Below, in pieces: positions 7,996 to 17,851 of a stretch of DNA of 64,000 nucleotides. The notes below the pieces were generated by a model. That model saw nothing but the letters and a program-made list of their open reading frames with translations. It was not told where the DNA came from and made no database searches. Source of the DNA: Bacteroidota bacterium (GTDB taxonomy: Bacteria > Bacteroidota > Bacteroidia > Chitinophagales > Chitinophagaceae). The stretch is taken from contig JAFDXX010000017.1 of assembly GCA_018267705.1 (NCBI GenBank), positions 124,001-188,000 of the forward strand, given 5' to 3'. A program made the position numbers and the translations under genes. Each line of letters opens with the position of its first letter. Position 1 is the stretch's first letter.

Positions 7996-10900
7996 TTAAA
8001 TATCTTTACCGTGGCATTGTTTATATTTTTTTCCGCTTCCGCAAGGGCAAGGGTCATTTCTTCCAATTTTTGGTTCTACTCTTATAGGTTCTTGTTTTGT
8101 GGGAGTTGGATCGTAATAATCTTTTTCATTGGCTCCATATTCTTGTCCTGCTGCATCAATTTCATTTTTGTTGGCGTTCATTTTGCTAAGGTCAGTTTTT
8201 TGTTGCTTTCCTTCTTTTACTTGTTCTCCTTCCGCCAATGGAATAGATGCGTGAGATAAGAATTGAACAATATCTTTATTTACTTCAGTATCCATGTTTT
8301 TAAATAAAGTAAATGCTTCAACTTTATAAATAACAAGTGGATCTTTTTGTTCGTATGTGGCGGTTTGTACACTTTGTTTTAAATCGTCCATTGCTCGTAA
8401 GTGTTCTTTCCATGCATCATCAATTAAACCTAAGGTAACGCTGCGTTCTAAGGCGTTTACTAATTCTATTCCTTGCGTATCTATGGTTTTTTTCATATTA
8501 GTTAAAACTTGCATACCTTTTCTTCCATCGGTAAATGGTACAATTACGTTTTCAATATGATTGCCTTGTTGAAGTTTAATATTTTTGAAAACAGGTAGTG
8601 CTTGTTTTGCTAATTCTATTTTTTTGCGTTGATAATTTGCAATTGTTTCGTTGTATAATTTTTCTGCTAATTGTTGCTGAGGTAGCTTTTGTAATTCTTC
8701 TGCAGTAATAGAACTATCTACACCAAAATTTACAATAGTTGCCAAACGCAAACCTTCATAATCGTTTTGTTCTTTAAATGATGAAATTAAACTTTCGGCT
8801 ACGCTATAAAAAGCATTATCAATATCTAATGCTAAGCGATCTCCATGCAATGCATGGTTACGTTTGGTGTAAATAACCGTACGTTGTTTGTTCATTACAT
8901 CATCATATTCCAATAAACGTTTACGAATACCAAAGTTGTTTTCTTCTACTTTCTTTTGTGCACGTTCAATAGATTTTGTAATCATGCTGTGTTGAATAAC
9001 TTCACCATCTTTATAGCCTGCAAAATCCATTACTTTGGCAATACGTTCACTACCAAACATTCTCATTAAATCATCTTCTAAGGCAACAAAAAATTGAGAA
9101 GAACCGGGATCGCCTTGACGGCCAGCACGACCACGTAATTGTCTATCTACACGGCGAGACTCGTGGCGTTCTGTACCAATAATTGCTAAACCACCGGCTT
9201 CTTTTACATTGGGCCCTAATTTAATATCGGTTCCACGTCCGGCCATATTTGTTGCAATAGTTACTGCACCTGCAATACCTGCTTCGGCAACTACTTGAGA
9301 TTCTCTTGCATGTTGTTTGGCATTTAATACATTGTGTGGAATTTGTTTTTGGCGTAACATTCTGCTTAATAATTCACTTACTTCTACTGAAGTGGTACCA
9401 ACGAGAACGGGTCTTCCTTCGGCTCTTAGTTTTACTACTTCATCTATTACGGCACCAAATTTTTCGCGTTTGGTTTTATAAACTAAATCTTCATGATCTT
9501 TTCTGATGCAAGGAATATTTGTAGGAATAGAAACTACATCTAATTTATAAATATCCCATAATTCTGCTGCTTCGGTTTCGGCAGTACCAGTCATACCACA
9601 AAGTTTGTGGTACATTCTAAAGTAGTTTTGTAATGTAACGGTGGCGTAGGTTTGTGTAGTGGCTTCAATTTTTACGTTTTCTTTTGCTTCTATTGCTTGA
9701 TGCAAACCATCACTATAGCGGCGGCCTTCCATAATACGGCCTGTTTGTTCATCTACAATTTTTACTTGCCCTTCTATTACCACATATTCAACATCTTTTT
9801 CAAAAAGTGTGTATGATTTTAATAGTTGTTGTACGGTATGAATTCTATCGGCCTTAATGGCATATTCATTAATTATCTGTTCTTTTTTGTGTAATTTTTC
9901 ATCGGCAGATAAGTTGTTATTTTTTTCTGTTTCTTCTAATGAAATGCTTATATCGGGGATTACAAAAAAGTTTGGGTCTTCACCTGCTCGGGTAATTAAA
10001 TGAATGCCTTTATCTGTTAGTTCAACACTATTGTTTTTTTCATCTATATAAAAATATAATTCTTCATCGGCTTTGGGCATTTCTCTTGATTGGTCTGCGA
10101 GATAATAGTTTTCTGTTTTTTGAAGTTTTACTCGCATGCCCGGCTCGCTTAAAAATTTAATTAAGGCATTGTTTTTTGGTAAACCTCTGTGAGCTCTGAA
10201 TAAAGCTAATCCGCCATCTTTAGGGTCATCGTTCCCTTCAGCAATTTTCTTTTTTGCTTCGTTTAAGAATTGGTTGGTTGCACGCTTTTGTGCTTCTACT
10301 AATTTTTCAATTCTTGGTTTTAATTCAAAGAATTGTTCAATATTATCTTGTTTTCCAATGGGGCCTGAAATAATTAATGGAGTTCTGGCATCATCAATTA
10401 AAACGCTATCTACTTCATCTACCATTGCAAAATGGTGTTTGCGTTGTACCATTTCATCTGGATTGTGTACCATGTTGTCACGCAAATAATCAAAACCAAA
10501 TTCGTTATTGGTTCCGTAGGTAATATCGGCCCAGTAAGCTTTTCGACGCTCTTCGGTGTTGGGTTGATGTTTATCAATACAATCAACAGTTAGGCCTAAC
10601 CATTCAAAAATGGTTCCATTCCATTCACTATCACGTTTTGCTAAATAATCGTTTACGGTTACTACGTGTACACCTTCTCCTGCTAAAGCGTTTAAATATG
10701 CAGGTAAGGTTGAAACAAGTGTTTTACCTTCACCGGTACTCATTTCAGAAATTTTCCCTTGATGTAAAACTACACCTCCAATTAATTGCACATCGTAATG
10801 AACCATGTTCCAAGTAACTGTTCCGCCGGCAGCAGTCCATGTGTTTTTAAAAATTGATTGATCTCCTTCAATTCTTACATAATCTTTTTTTACGCTTAAA

Positions 10901-11316
10901 TCGCGGTCTAAATCGGTGGCAGTAGCTACTATTTCAGTGTTTTCTTTAAATCGGCGTGCTGTTTCTTTTACTGTTGCAAAAGCTTCGGGTAAAATATTTT
11001 GTAATGCTTCTTCAATATGTTTATCACGTTGTTTTTTTAATTCATCAACATGGGTGAATATTTCGTCTTTGGCAATAATTTCATTTTCGGGTAATGCTTC
11101 TGCTTCTGTTTTTTTAGCAGCTATTTCGGCATCAATTTCTTTTAAATGTTCTTTAATGCGTTGCTTAAACTGATTGGTTTTATTACGCAACTCATCGTTG
11201 GTAAGGCTTTGATATTGAGTAAAAAATTGGTTTATTTTTTGAATGGTGGGCGTAATTTTTGCAACATCTTTTTCGCTTTTATTACCGCCTAATAATTTTC
11301 CTATTAAATTAAACAT
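7996..11316 (-). CDS. secA: Protein translocase ATPase SecA
   Basis: SecA is the ATP-driven motor that pushes unfolded preproteins through SecYEG. At 1106 residues it has the Bacteroidota length, longer than the roughly 900-residue E. coli protein. Walker A is STGEGKTL (about 193-200), Walker B-type [18 protein letters not shown] lies near 298, and [12 protein letters not shown] and [18 protein letters not shown] mark the second motor domain. The helical scaffold carries [18 protein letters not shown]. The C-terminus ends in the zinc-binding SEC-C motif, [14 protein letters not shown], which contacts SecB or ribosomes. The gene stands alone and has its own terminator. Confidence 0.98.
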   Translation of the reverse strand: MFNLIGKLLGGNKSEKDVAKITPTIQKINQFFTQYQSLTNDELRNKTNQFKQRIKEHLKEIDAEIAAKKTEAEALPENEIIAKDEIFTHVDELKKQRDKHIEEALQNILPEAFATVKETARRFKENTEIVATATDLDRDLSVKKDYVRIEGDQSIFKNTWTAAGGTVTWNMVHYDVQLIGGVVLHQGKISEMSTGEGKTLVSTLPAYLNALAGEGVHVVTVNDYLAKRDSEWNGTIFEWLGLTVDCIDKHQPNTEERRKAYWADITYGTNNEFGFDYLRDNMVHNPDEMVQRKHHFAMVDEVDSVLIDDARTPLIISGPIGKQDNIEQFFELKPRIEKLVEAQKRATNQFLNEAKKKIAEGNDDPKDGGLALFRAHRGLPKNNALIKFLSEPGMRVKLQKTENYYLADQSREMPKADEELYFYIDEKNNSVELTDKGIHLITRAGEDPNFFVIPDISISLEETEKNNNLSADEKLHKKEQIINEYAIKADRIHTVQQLLKSYTLFEKDVEYVVIEGQVKIVDEQTGRIMEGRRYSDGLHQAIEAKENVKIEATTQTYATVTLQNYFRMYHKLCGMTGTAETEAAELWDIYKLDVVSIPTNIPCIRKDHEDLVYKTKREKFGAVIDEVVKLRAEGRPVLVGTTSVEVSELLSRMLRQKQIPHNVLNAKQHARESQVVAEAGIAGAVTIATNMAGRGTDIKLGPNVKEAGGLAIIGTERHESRRVDRQLRGRAGRQGDPGSSQFFVALEDDLMRMFGSERIAKVMDFAGYKDGEVIQHSMITKSIERAQKKVEENNFGIRKRLLEYDDVMNKQRTVIYTKRNHALHGDRLALDIDNAFYSVAESLISSFKEQNDYEGLRLATIVNFGVDSSITAEELQKLPQQQLAEKLYNETIANYQRKKIELAKQALPVFKNIKLQQGNHIENVIVPFTDGRKGMQVLTNMKKTIDTQGIELVNALERSVTLGLIDDAWKEHLRAMDDLKQSVQTATYEQKDPLVIYKVEAFTLFKNMDTEVNKDIVQFLSHASIPLAEGEQVKEGKQQKTDLSKMNANKNEIDAAGQEYGANEKDYYDPTPTKQEPIRVEPKIGRNDPCPCGSGKKYKQCHGKDI

Positions 11317-11849
11317 GATGTTTTTTTTATATATCTAACTTTGATTGCTGCGTGCAAATAAGTTTTTTAAAATGAGTAAATCTTCCTTCAAAAACCTTGC
11401 TTTATTTTTATTTAGTCAAAATGGCATTTTTAAAAGGTTGGCAAATGTAAAGATTTTGCTACTGCATTGTTTAGGAGTTTTAAGAAGTTTTAGCTTTATG
11501 CGTTGCTAATTAAATTCAACTTTATTGATGAGCATGAAAAATGCCGGAGCAATTCTATTTTCAGATTAATTTTTTGTTGGATTGATGTAACGAAATGGTA
11601 TGCTCCGCCAAAACGACAAAAGATTGAAAAACCTAATGCGTAAAATTACATTAGTTATTACTCAAAATAACATTGGTTTAGTATATCACTTTTAAAGTGT
11701 GATAGATTATTTTCAACAGATTTAAAAGATATGGTAAAAATTAAGCAGTTTTCTGTTACTTTTGCCGCCATTTCAACGGTTTCAAAGTTTAATGAGGTTT
11801 GTATTTTAGTATTGAATTTTTGGAACATTAAACCATTAAACATAAAAAA
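11317..11849. other. 533-base non-coding stretch between divergent secA and atpG
   Basis: No open reading frame here looks genuine. The stretch holds a palindrome CACTTTTAAAGTG (11687-11699), a distant pair GGCATTTTT / AAAAATGCC (near 11422 and 11535), and GGAGCA / TGCTCC (near 11549 and 11600). It also holds the atpG promoter box at 11757. The secA promoter must lie in its left part, but I could not pick one. Confidence 0.45.
11757..11764 (+). promoter_or_regulatory. Possible -7 promoter box for atpG (TACTTTTG)
   Basis: TACTTTTG fits TAnnTTTG exactly and lies 85 bases before the atpG ATG. No clear TTG-type -33 element is seen at the usual spacing. Confidence 0.4.
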
Positions 11850-12734
11850 ATGGCAGGTCAATTAAAAGAGGTTCGAAATAGAATTAAAAGCGTACAAAGC
11901 ACACAACAAATTACCAAAGCAATGAAAATGGTAAGTGCTGCTAAACTTCGCAGAGCACAAGATGCTATTGTGCAAATGAGACCTTATGCTCAAAAATTAC
12001 AAGAAATGCTAAGCAATATTGTAAGTAATATTGAAGGAGGTGCTTCTTTAAAATTAGCTGAAGAAAGAGTTATTGAAAAAGTTTTATTAATTGTTATTAC
12101 CAGTGATAGAGGTTTGGCAGGTGCTTATAATGCCAACGTAATAAAAGCAGCTAAACAAAGTATTGCTGATAAATATGAAGCACAGTTTAAAAAAGGAAAT
12201 GTAACTATTTGGAATATAGGAAAGAAAGGTTACGAAGCTTTAAGCAAAGCAGGTTATAAAACTGATGCAACACATAAAGATATATTCTTACACTTAACTT
12301 TTGAAAACGTACAAACTGCGGCACAAGCTGCCATGAAGGCTTTTGAAAATAATGAATTTGATGCAGTTGAAATTGTATATAGCCAATTTAAAAATGCAGC
12401 AACACAATCATTTGTAGTAGAACAATTTTTACCTATTCCTAAAGTAGAGAACAAAGCAGAAAAAAATATAAAAGCAGATTTTATATTTCAACCGGCAAAA
12501 GAAATATTGATTGCTGAATTAATGCCTAAAATTTTAAATACACAATTATTTAAAGCAGTATTAGATGCACATGCAAGTGAACATGGTGCAAGAATGACGG
12601 CAATGGATAAAGCAAGTGAAAATGCTAACGAATTATTGAAAACATTAAAAATTTCGTACAACCGTGCAAGGCAAGCTGCCATTACAACAGAGCTTACTGA
12701 AATTGTAAGCGGAGCTGCTGCTTTACAAGGATAG
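11850..12734 (+). CDS. atpG: ATP synthase F1 subunit gamma
   Basis: The gamma subunit is the central rotating shaft of F1-ATPase. The 294-residue product has the two long terminal helices that form the coiled coil: RNRIKSVQSTQQITKAMKMV at the N-terminus, and SENANELLKTLKISYNRARQ then AAITTELTEIVSGAAAL at the C-terminus. Between them is the Rossmann-like middle domain, with ITSDRGLAGAYN. Length and ends are normal. No other ATP synthase gene is adjacent: the next gene is scpB, so atpG is detached from the rest of the atp cluster in this genome. ATG 11850 follows an A-rich lead. Confidence 0.97.
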   Translation: MAGQLKEVRNRIKSVQSTQQITKAMKMVSAAKLRRAQDAIVQMRPYAQKLQEMLSNIVSNIEGGASLKLAEERVIEKVLLIVITSDRGLAGAYNANVIKAAKQSIADKYEAQFKKGNVTIWNIGKKGYEALSKAGYKTDATHKDIFLHLTFENVQTAAQAAMKAFENNEFDAVEIVYSQFKNAATQSFVVEQFLPIPKVENKAEKNIKADFIFQPAKEILIAELMPKILNTQLFKAVLDAHASEHGARMTAMDKASENANELLKTLKISYNRARQAAITTELTEIVSGAAALQG

Positions 12735-12741
12735 TTTTTTA

Positions 12742-12807
12742 ATATGCAGATGTGCGAATGTTGTATTAAATTATTTGCACATTTGCATATCTGTTAATTT
12801 GCACATC
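12742..12807. other. Strong hairpin with two competing right arms between atpG and scpB
   Basis: ATATGCAGATGTGCGAA (12742-12758) can pair along all 17 positions (two as G-U) with TTTGCACATTTGCATAT (12774-12790). A second segment, GCACATC at 12801-12807, is complementary to GATGTGC in the left arm (12749-12755), so two foldings compete. It is not followed by a T-run, so it is not a standard terminator. It may act as an RNA-processing or translation-control element. Confidence 0.55.
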
Positions 12808-12814
12808 ATCAATC

Positions 12815-13564
12815 ATGGAACTTTCTCAAATAATACCACATATTGAAGCGTTAATTTTTGCAAGCGATAAACCATTAACTGCATTAGAAATTGTTGAACT
12901 CATCAATAATGCTTTTGCTTTTATGGAAGAACGCGTAACGCTTGATCAAATTGAAAGTTGCATTGCAGGTATTAAAGAAAAATATGCTTCAGAATTTTAT
13001 CCGTTTGAAGTAAAAGAAAGTGGCGGCGGTTTACAGTTTCTTACCAAAGTAGATTATCATAAAACATTAGCACAATTAAATGGTGATAAATTTTTAAAAC
13101 GTTTATCAACTGCTGCTTTAGAAACCTTAGCCATAATAGCTTACAAGCAACCTATTACAAAAGGAGAAATAGAAGCTATACGAGGCGTAAACAGCGATTA
13201 CAGTGTACAAAAACTTTTAGAAAAAGAATTAATTGTTATTAGCGGAAGAAATGAAAATATGCCCGGGCATCCGTTAATATATGCAACTTCTAAAAACTTT
13301 ATGGATTATTTTGGAATTAATACAACAGATGATTTACCCAAAATTAGAGAAGTATTAGCCGAGCAAATTGTAGAAGGCACTATTATTAACCCGGATGATT
13401 TTAGAAGTGAACAAACTTTGCCCGAACAAGAAGAAAATTCTAATTTAACAGTTAACGAAGAAGGAAGTTTAATTGAAAAAAATACTCAAAACGAATATCC
13501 TGAACAAACAAACTTATCTCAAGAAGAAGAAGACAATAACAAAGAAGAGCCTACTGATGAATAA
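12815..13564 (+). CDS. scpB: Segregation and condensation protein ScpB
   Basis: ScpB is the winged-helix (kite) subunit that joins ScpA and SMC in the chromosome-organising complex. Residues 1-180 show the two winged-helix domains, with the family signature LETLAIIAYKQPITKGEIEAI and RGVNSDYSVQKLLEKELI, then GHPLIYATSKNFMDYFG. The last 55 residues are an acidic Glu/Asn-rich tail, common in Bacteroidota ScpB. Neither scpA nor smc is in the window. The gene follows atpG by 80 bases, with the hairpin described between them. Confidence 0.95.
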   Translation: MELSQIIPHIEALIFASDKPLTALEIVELINNAFAFMEERVTLDQIESCIAGIKEKYASEFYPFEVKESGGGLQFLTKVDYHKTLAQLNGDKFLKRLSTAALETLAIIAYKQPITKGEIEAIRGVNSDYSVQKLLEKELIVISGRNENMPGHPLIYATSKNFMDYFGINTTDDLPKIREVLAEQIVEGTIINPDDFRSEQTLPEQEENSNLTVNEEGSLIEKNTQNEYPEQTNLSQEEEDNNKEEPTDE

Positions 13565-13567
13565 TAG

Positions 13568-14035
13568 TTACGGTGCAGGTTTTATCATTTCAATATGATC
13601 AATTCCATCTTCATCATACACTTGGCTTGATTGTGTAAAACCAAACGATTCATAAAATTTTTTTAAATATAACTGTGCTCCAATTTTAATAGGCACTTCT
13701 CCAAAAAGTTCATAACATTTTTTAATAGATATTTTCATTAATTCTTTTCCAATACCTAATTTTCTGTATTGAGGTGAAGTAACTACTCTGCCAATACTTA
13801 CATAATCATATACTTTTTGGGCAGCAATTAAACGGGTATAAGCTGCTAAATTGTTTTCAACCAAACCCAATAAATGATAACTAAATTGATCTCTATTATC
13901 CATATCTAAAAAAACACAATTTTGTTCAACTACAAAAACTTCACTTCGTAGTTTTAAAATTTTATATAACTCAAATGGAGTAAGTGTTTCAAAGGTTTTT
14001 AAAACCCAGTTTGTTTGGTTTAAACGAGTATTCAT
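13568..14035 (-). CDS. ElaA-type GNAT N-acetyltransferase
   Basis: A 155-residue single-domain GNAT protein. The N-terminal part, FELYKILKLRSEVFVVEQNC, is characteristic of the ElaA branch. The acetyl-CoA loop appears as VVTSPQYRKLGIGKELM (R/Q-x-x-G-x-G/A form, about residues 88-104). The C-terminal segment YESFGFTQSS is the usual last strand of the fold. The acceptor substrate of this branch is unknown. It ends 4 bases from the scpB stop in convergent orientation, and its upstream region is shared with the divergent oxidoreductase gene at 14189. Confidence 0.88.
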   Translation of the reverse strand: MNTRLNQTNWVLKTFETLTPFELYKILKLRSEVFVVEQNCVFLDMDNRDQFSYHLLGLVENNLAAYTRLIAAQKVYDYVSIGRVVTSPQYRKLGIGKELMKISIKKCYELFGEVPIKIGAQLYLKKFYESFGFTQSSQVYDEDGIDHIEMIKPAP

Positions 14036-14120
14036 TTACTATTAATGTAAAGCAAATTAATATAAGATTGCCAATACCGTTTTTATTTTGCATTTTTGCC
14101 TGCCGAATTAATCATAAAAA

Positions 14121-14165
14121 GTACAAGTGTGCAACGCAACAGAAGTTAAATATTTATTCTTTTGC
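14121..14165 (+). repeat. Interspersed structured repeat, copy C
   Basis: Begins GTACAAGTGTGCAACGCAAC and continues into a hairpin, GCAACAGAA with TTCTTTTGC (one mismatch). It is the closest relative of copy A, sharing the same downstream arm and AT-rich loop. It lies 24 bases before the oxidoreductase start codon, on its coding strand, so it would be in the 5' leader. Confidence 0.65.
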
Positions 14166-14188
14166 TAAGTACATAAAAATAAAATTTA

Positions 14189-15691
14189 ATGCAAAAAAAA
14201 GTAGCAATTATTGGTGCGGGCCCTGCAGGTTTAACTGCAGCTTATTTATTAGGAAAAGCCAATGTGCAAGTAACAGTTTTTGAAAAAGATACGCAATATG
14301 TTGGCGGAATATCAAGAACAGAAACATATAAAGGCTATAGTTTTGATATTGGAGGGCATAGGTTTTTTAGTAAGAGTAAAGAAGTAGAAGATTTTTGGAG
14401 TGAAATTTTAAGTGATGAAATGTTAGAACGTCCACGCAGCAGTCGTATTTACTATAACAATAACTTTTTTTCTTATCCGTTGGTGGCAATGGATGCTTTA
14501 AAAAAATTAGGCATTATTGAAAGCACTTTATGTGTGTTAAGTTATTTAAAAGCAAAAATATTTCCGGTAAAAAATCCGAAAAATTTTGAAGATTGGGTAG
14601 TGAATCAATTTGGAAGAAGACTGTTTAATATTTTCTTTAAAACCTATACAGAAAAAGTTTGGGGAATACCTTGCAATGAAATTAGTGCCGATTGGGCTGC
14701 TCAACGCATTAAAGGTTTAAGTTTAAGTAGTGCTATATGGAACGCATTATTTAAACCCAAAGCAACTGGCGATAAAGACAAAGTAATTAAAACATTAATA
14801 GATAGCTTTCGTTATCCCAAAAAAGGCCCGGGAATGATGTGGGAAGTGTGTAGAGACAAATGTTTGGCAATGGGTGTTGAAGTTAAAATGAATTGTGGTG
14901 TAAGCGGCATTGAATATAAAGGCAACCATAAATGGAATGTAAAAACTACCGATGCCAATATTTATACCGATTTTGATTATGTATTATCCTCTGCCCCAAT
15001 GCGTGAATTAATTGCTGCTGTTACACCACGTTTGCCTGAAATAGCATACAATGCATCACAAGCATTAGGATATAGAGATTTTATAACAGTTGTATTAATT
15101 TGTAAAGATGAAGATGCATTTACCGATAATTGGATTTATATACATGATCCTAATGTAAAAGTTGGCCGAATTCAAAACTTTAAAAGTTGGAGCCCATATA
15201 TGGTTCCCGATCAAAACATGGCTTGTTATGGATTAGAATATTTTTGTTTTGAAGGAGATGGAATGTGGACGAGTACCAATGAACAATTAATTGCATTAGG
15301 TAAAAAAGAAATTGAACAAATTGGGTTAACTAAACAAAGTGCAGTTGTTGATGGATATGTTGTAAGGCAACCTAAAGCTTATCCGGTATATGATCATTCA
15401 TACAAACAAAATGTTGAGAGCATTAAAGATGCATTGAAATCCTATCCAGGATTGTATTTAGTAGGAAGAAACGGAATGCACAAATACAATAATCAAGATC
15501 ATAGCATGATGACTGCAATGTTAGCTGCTAAAAATATTATTGCAGGAAACAATGTGTATGATGTATGGAATGTAAATGAAGATGCTGAATACCATGAAGG
15601 AGGCAATAGAGGTGAAGAAGAAAATGATCATGCTTATGATAAAGCAGGTATTATTGGAAGAATGGTTCCGGAAAGAGTAGAAAAAGAATAA
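14189..15691 (+). CDS. NAD(P)/FAD-dependent amine-oxidase-type oxidoreductase
   Basis: A 500-residue flavoprotein. The N-terminal dinucleotide fold has [18 protein letters not shown] (GxGxxG at residues 9-14), followed by the acidic residue in VFEKD. The next segments, [21 protein letters not shown] and [20 protein letters not shown], are typical of the protoporphyrinogen-oxidase/UDP-galactopyranose-mutase-like group. In other bacteria such proteins sit in exopolysaccharide or nucleotide-sugar loci, but there is no such cluster here. The C-terminus has a second FAD segment, [19 protein letters not shown]. The substrate is unknown. It converges with the following FAD-dependent gene with a 13-base gap. 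Confidence 0.85.
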   Translation: MQKKVAIIGAGPAGLTAAYLLGKANVQVTVFEKDTQYVGGISRTETYKGYSFDIGGHRFFSKSKEVEDFWSEILSDEMLERPRSSRIYYNNNFFSYPLVAMDALKKLGIIESTLCVLSYLKAKIFPVKNPKNFEDWVVNQFGRRLFNIFFKTYTEKVWGIPCNEISADWAAQRIKGLSLSSAIWNALFKPKATGDKDKVIKTLIDSFRYPKKGPGMMWEVCRDKCLAMGVEVKMNCGVSGIEYKGNHKWNVKTTDANIYTDFDYVLSSAPMRELIAAVTPRLPEIAYNASQALGYRDFITVVLICKDEDAFTDNWIYIHDPNVKVGRIQNFKSWSPYMVPDQNMACYGLEYFCFEGDGMWTSTNEQLIALGKKEIEQIGLTKQSAVVDGYVVRQPKAYPVYDHSYKQNVESIKDALKSYPGLYLVGRNGMHKYNNQDHSMMTAMLAAKNIIAGNNVYDVWNVNEDAEYHEGGNRGEEENDHAYDKAGIIGRMVPERVEKE

Positions 15692-15704
15692 TATCGCATA
15701 ATTT

Positions 15705-17294
15705 TTATTTTAATTTCTCCGCAATAATAGTAGCTACATTTTCTCCATCCATTGCAGCACTAACAATACCGCCGGCATAACCTGCACCCTCTGCACAAGG
15801 GTATAAATTTTTTATTTGCGGATGTTCAAGTGTTTCAATATTTCTGGGAATACGAACAGGAGAGGAGGTTCTGCTTTCTGTAGCCACCACAACTGCATCG
15901 TTAGTATAATAACCCTTCATTTTATTTCCGAATGCTTTAAAGCCTTGTTGTAAATTTTTATAAATGAAAGGAGGTAATACCTCATTTAAATTGGCAGAAC
16001 TAATGCCGGGTAAATAAGAACAATTAGGTAAAGAAGCAGAATTTTTTCCAATAGAAAAATCTACCATGCGTTGTGCAGGGGCAACAAATTTTCCTCCACC
16101 AATTTCAAATGCTTTTCTTTCTACTGCTTGCTGAAAATACATTAAGGTTAGTGGAGAATTAAGTTGCTTATTTTTAGGTTCTATTTTCTTTAAATATTGT
16201 ATTGCATCTTTCTCATCAACACTTACAACCATTCCACTATTTGCAAAAGCATTATTTCTTTTACTTGGGCTCCAACCGTTTACTATTAATTCATTAGGGT
16301 TGGTTGCAGCAGGTGCAATAATTCCACCGGGGCACATACAAAAACTAAAAACACCTTTTCCGTTTACTTGTTCTACTAACGAGTAAGATGACGGTGGTAA
16401 ACAAATATCTCTTTCTGTACTATGATATTGAATACTATCAATTAAACTTTGCGGGTGTTCAATTCTTACGCCTAAAGCAAAAGGTTTGGCTTCTATTAAA
16501 ATTTTTTTATTGTGAAGTAATTCAAAAATATCTCTTGCACTATGTCCGGTTGCTAATATTACTGCATCGGCATGTAAGGAATCTCCATCAGCAATTTTAA
16601 TAGTTTTTACTTCATTATTTTCAATATCAAAATCAACTAATTTTTTTTCAAACAAAACATTTCCTCCGTATTCTATAATTGCATTTCGCATAGCAGTAAT
16701 AATATGCGGAAGTTTATTGGTGCCAATATGTGGATGAGCTTCATATAAAATTTTTTCATCGGCACCAAACTGTACAAACAAATTCAAAATTCTGGTTACA
16801 TCACCACGTTTAGAACTTCTTGTATATAGTTTACCATCACTATAAGTACCTGCACCGCCTTCACCAAAACAATAATTACTTTCAGGGTTTACAATGCCTT
16901 CTTTATTTAATGCAGCTAAATCTCTTCTTCTGTTGCGTACATCTTTCCCTCTTTCTATTATAATAGGTTTAATACCTAACTCAATTAATTTTAATGCAGC
17001 AAATAAACCTGCAGGCCCTGCACCAACTATAATAATTTTTTTGTTAGCCTTACTAACGTTTTGTAGTAAAATTTTTTGAATTTTTCTTGGTTGAAAAGGT
17101 TCGTTTATATAAACCTGAAAACTTGTATTCATCCATACTTGTTTTCTGCTGCGGGCATCAATACTTTGTTTGGTTTTATAAAAGCCTGTAATATGTGTTG
17201 GTGCAATAGAAAGAGATTGTGAGAGGTATTCTTTTATTATTACCTCATTAAAAGCCTCATTGGGTTTTAATTTTAATGATATTTCTTTTTGCAT
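15705..17294 (-). CDS. FAD-dependent dehydrogenase (COG2509-like)
   Basis: A 529-residue flavoprotein of an uncharacterised but widespread family. Residues 1-85 are a non-flavin N-terminal domain (ferredoxin-like in relatives). The FAD domain begins at KIIIVGAGPAGLFAALKLI, about residue 90, and is followed by the family hallmark YCFGEGGAGTYSDGKLYTRS. ATGHSARDIFELL and FCMCPGGIIAPA are further family segments, and the C-terminal YPCAEGAGYAGGIVSAAMDG closes the FAD site. The reaction is unknown in the family. It lies 69 bases from the start of the next minus-strand gene (DUF3127), which is upstream of it, so the two may be co-transcribed. Confidence 0.9.
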   Translation of the reverse strand: MQKEISLKLKPNEAFNEVIIKEYLSQSLSIAPTHITGFYKTKQSIDARSRKQVWMNTSFQVYINEPFQPRKIQKILLQNVSKANKKIIIVGAGPAGLFAALKLIELGIKPIIIERGKDVRNRRRDLAALNKEGIVNPESNYCFGEGGAGTYSDGKLYTRSSKRGDVTRILNLFVQFGADEKILYEAHPHIGTNKLPHIITAMRNAIIEYGGNVLFEKKLVDFDIENNEVKTIKIADGDSLHADAVILATGHSARDIFELLHNKKILIEAKPFALGVRIEHPQSLIDSIQYHSTERDICLPPSSYSLVEQVNGKGVFSFCMCPGGIIAPAATNPNELIVNGWSPSKRNNAFANSGMVVSVDEKDAIQYLKKIEPKNKQLNSPLTLMYFQQAVERKAFEIGGGKFVAPAQRMVDFSIGKNSASLPNCSYLPGISSANLNEVLPPFIYKNLQQGFKAFGNKMKGYYTNDAVVVATESRTSSPVRIPRNIETLEHPQIKNLYPCAEGAGYAGGIVSAAMDGENVATIIAEKLK

Positions 17295-17363
17295 GTGGTT
17301 AGGTTTTTATCCTAAAAAATTGCAAGCATATAAGTGTAAGAAATTTTACAACTTTTTAAAAAA

Positions 17364-17741
17364 TTAGAATGGTAAATCATCTACTACATCTGTTGGAGTT
17401 GCATCAGGTACAAATGTTGGTGGTGCATCGCTACTTGCATCGACATTTAATTTAACCGTTTCCATTCTCCATGCATCTAAATTAGTTATGTAATTATCAA
17501 CTCCGTTTTTATTCCACTTTGTTCCTTTAATATTAAACTGCACTTTAACATCATCGCCAATATTAAACCTATCTGGCATAGCAGTTTTATCTTGCACACA
17601 CTGAAATTTAATATAATTGGTAATAGTACGCCCATTTATATCTTCTGTTTTTTCAACCACAAACTCTCTTGTTTTAAAAGTTTCTGTACGTTGTACGGTA
17701 TCAAATTTGGCTACTAATTTCCCTATTGCTTCGTAACTCAT
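17364..17741 (-). CDS. DUF3127 protein with SSB-like C-terminal tip
   Basis: A 125-residue protein of the Bacteroidota-specific DUF3127 family. Residues 1-95 alternate beta-strand-like segments (IGKLVAKFDTVQRTETFKTR, YIKFQCVQ, VKVQFNIKGTKW, ITNLDAWRME), which fits an OB-type barrel. The last 30 residues are Pro/Asp/Thr-rich and disordered, and end VVDDLPF. That ending closely resembles the DDDIPF tip with which single-stranded DNA-binding protein recruits repair and replication partners. A ssDNA- or SSB-network role is therefore inferred; the family itself is uncharacterised as far as I know. Confidence 0.85.
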   Translation of the reverse strand: MSYEAIGKLVAKFDTVQRTETFKTREFVVEKTEDINGRTITNYIKFQCVQDKTAMPDRFNIGDDVKVQFNIKGTKWNKNGVDNYITNLDAWRMETVKLNVDASSDAPPTFVPDATPTDVVDDLPF

Positions 17742-17851
17742 AATAAAAATTTAAGTGCAGCAAATGTAATGGTTTCTAATGCTGAAATTTATTATTCAAA
17801 AATTTTTACTCTACCAATTAAAAATGTATCTTTCCCCTTTAAGTAGTAAGT

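Noticed and set aside
11658..11861. Minus-strand ORF of 67 codons overlapping the atpG start
   Set aside because: No signal, motif or start context. It overlaps the atpG promoter and start, and its composition looks like translated non-coding DNA.
11866..11880. tRNA T-arm-like GAGGTTCGAAATAG
   Set aside because: Inside the atpG coding region with no cloverleaf around it.
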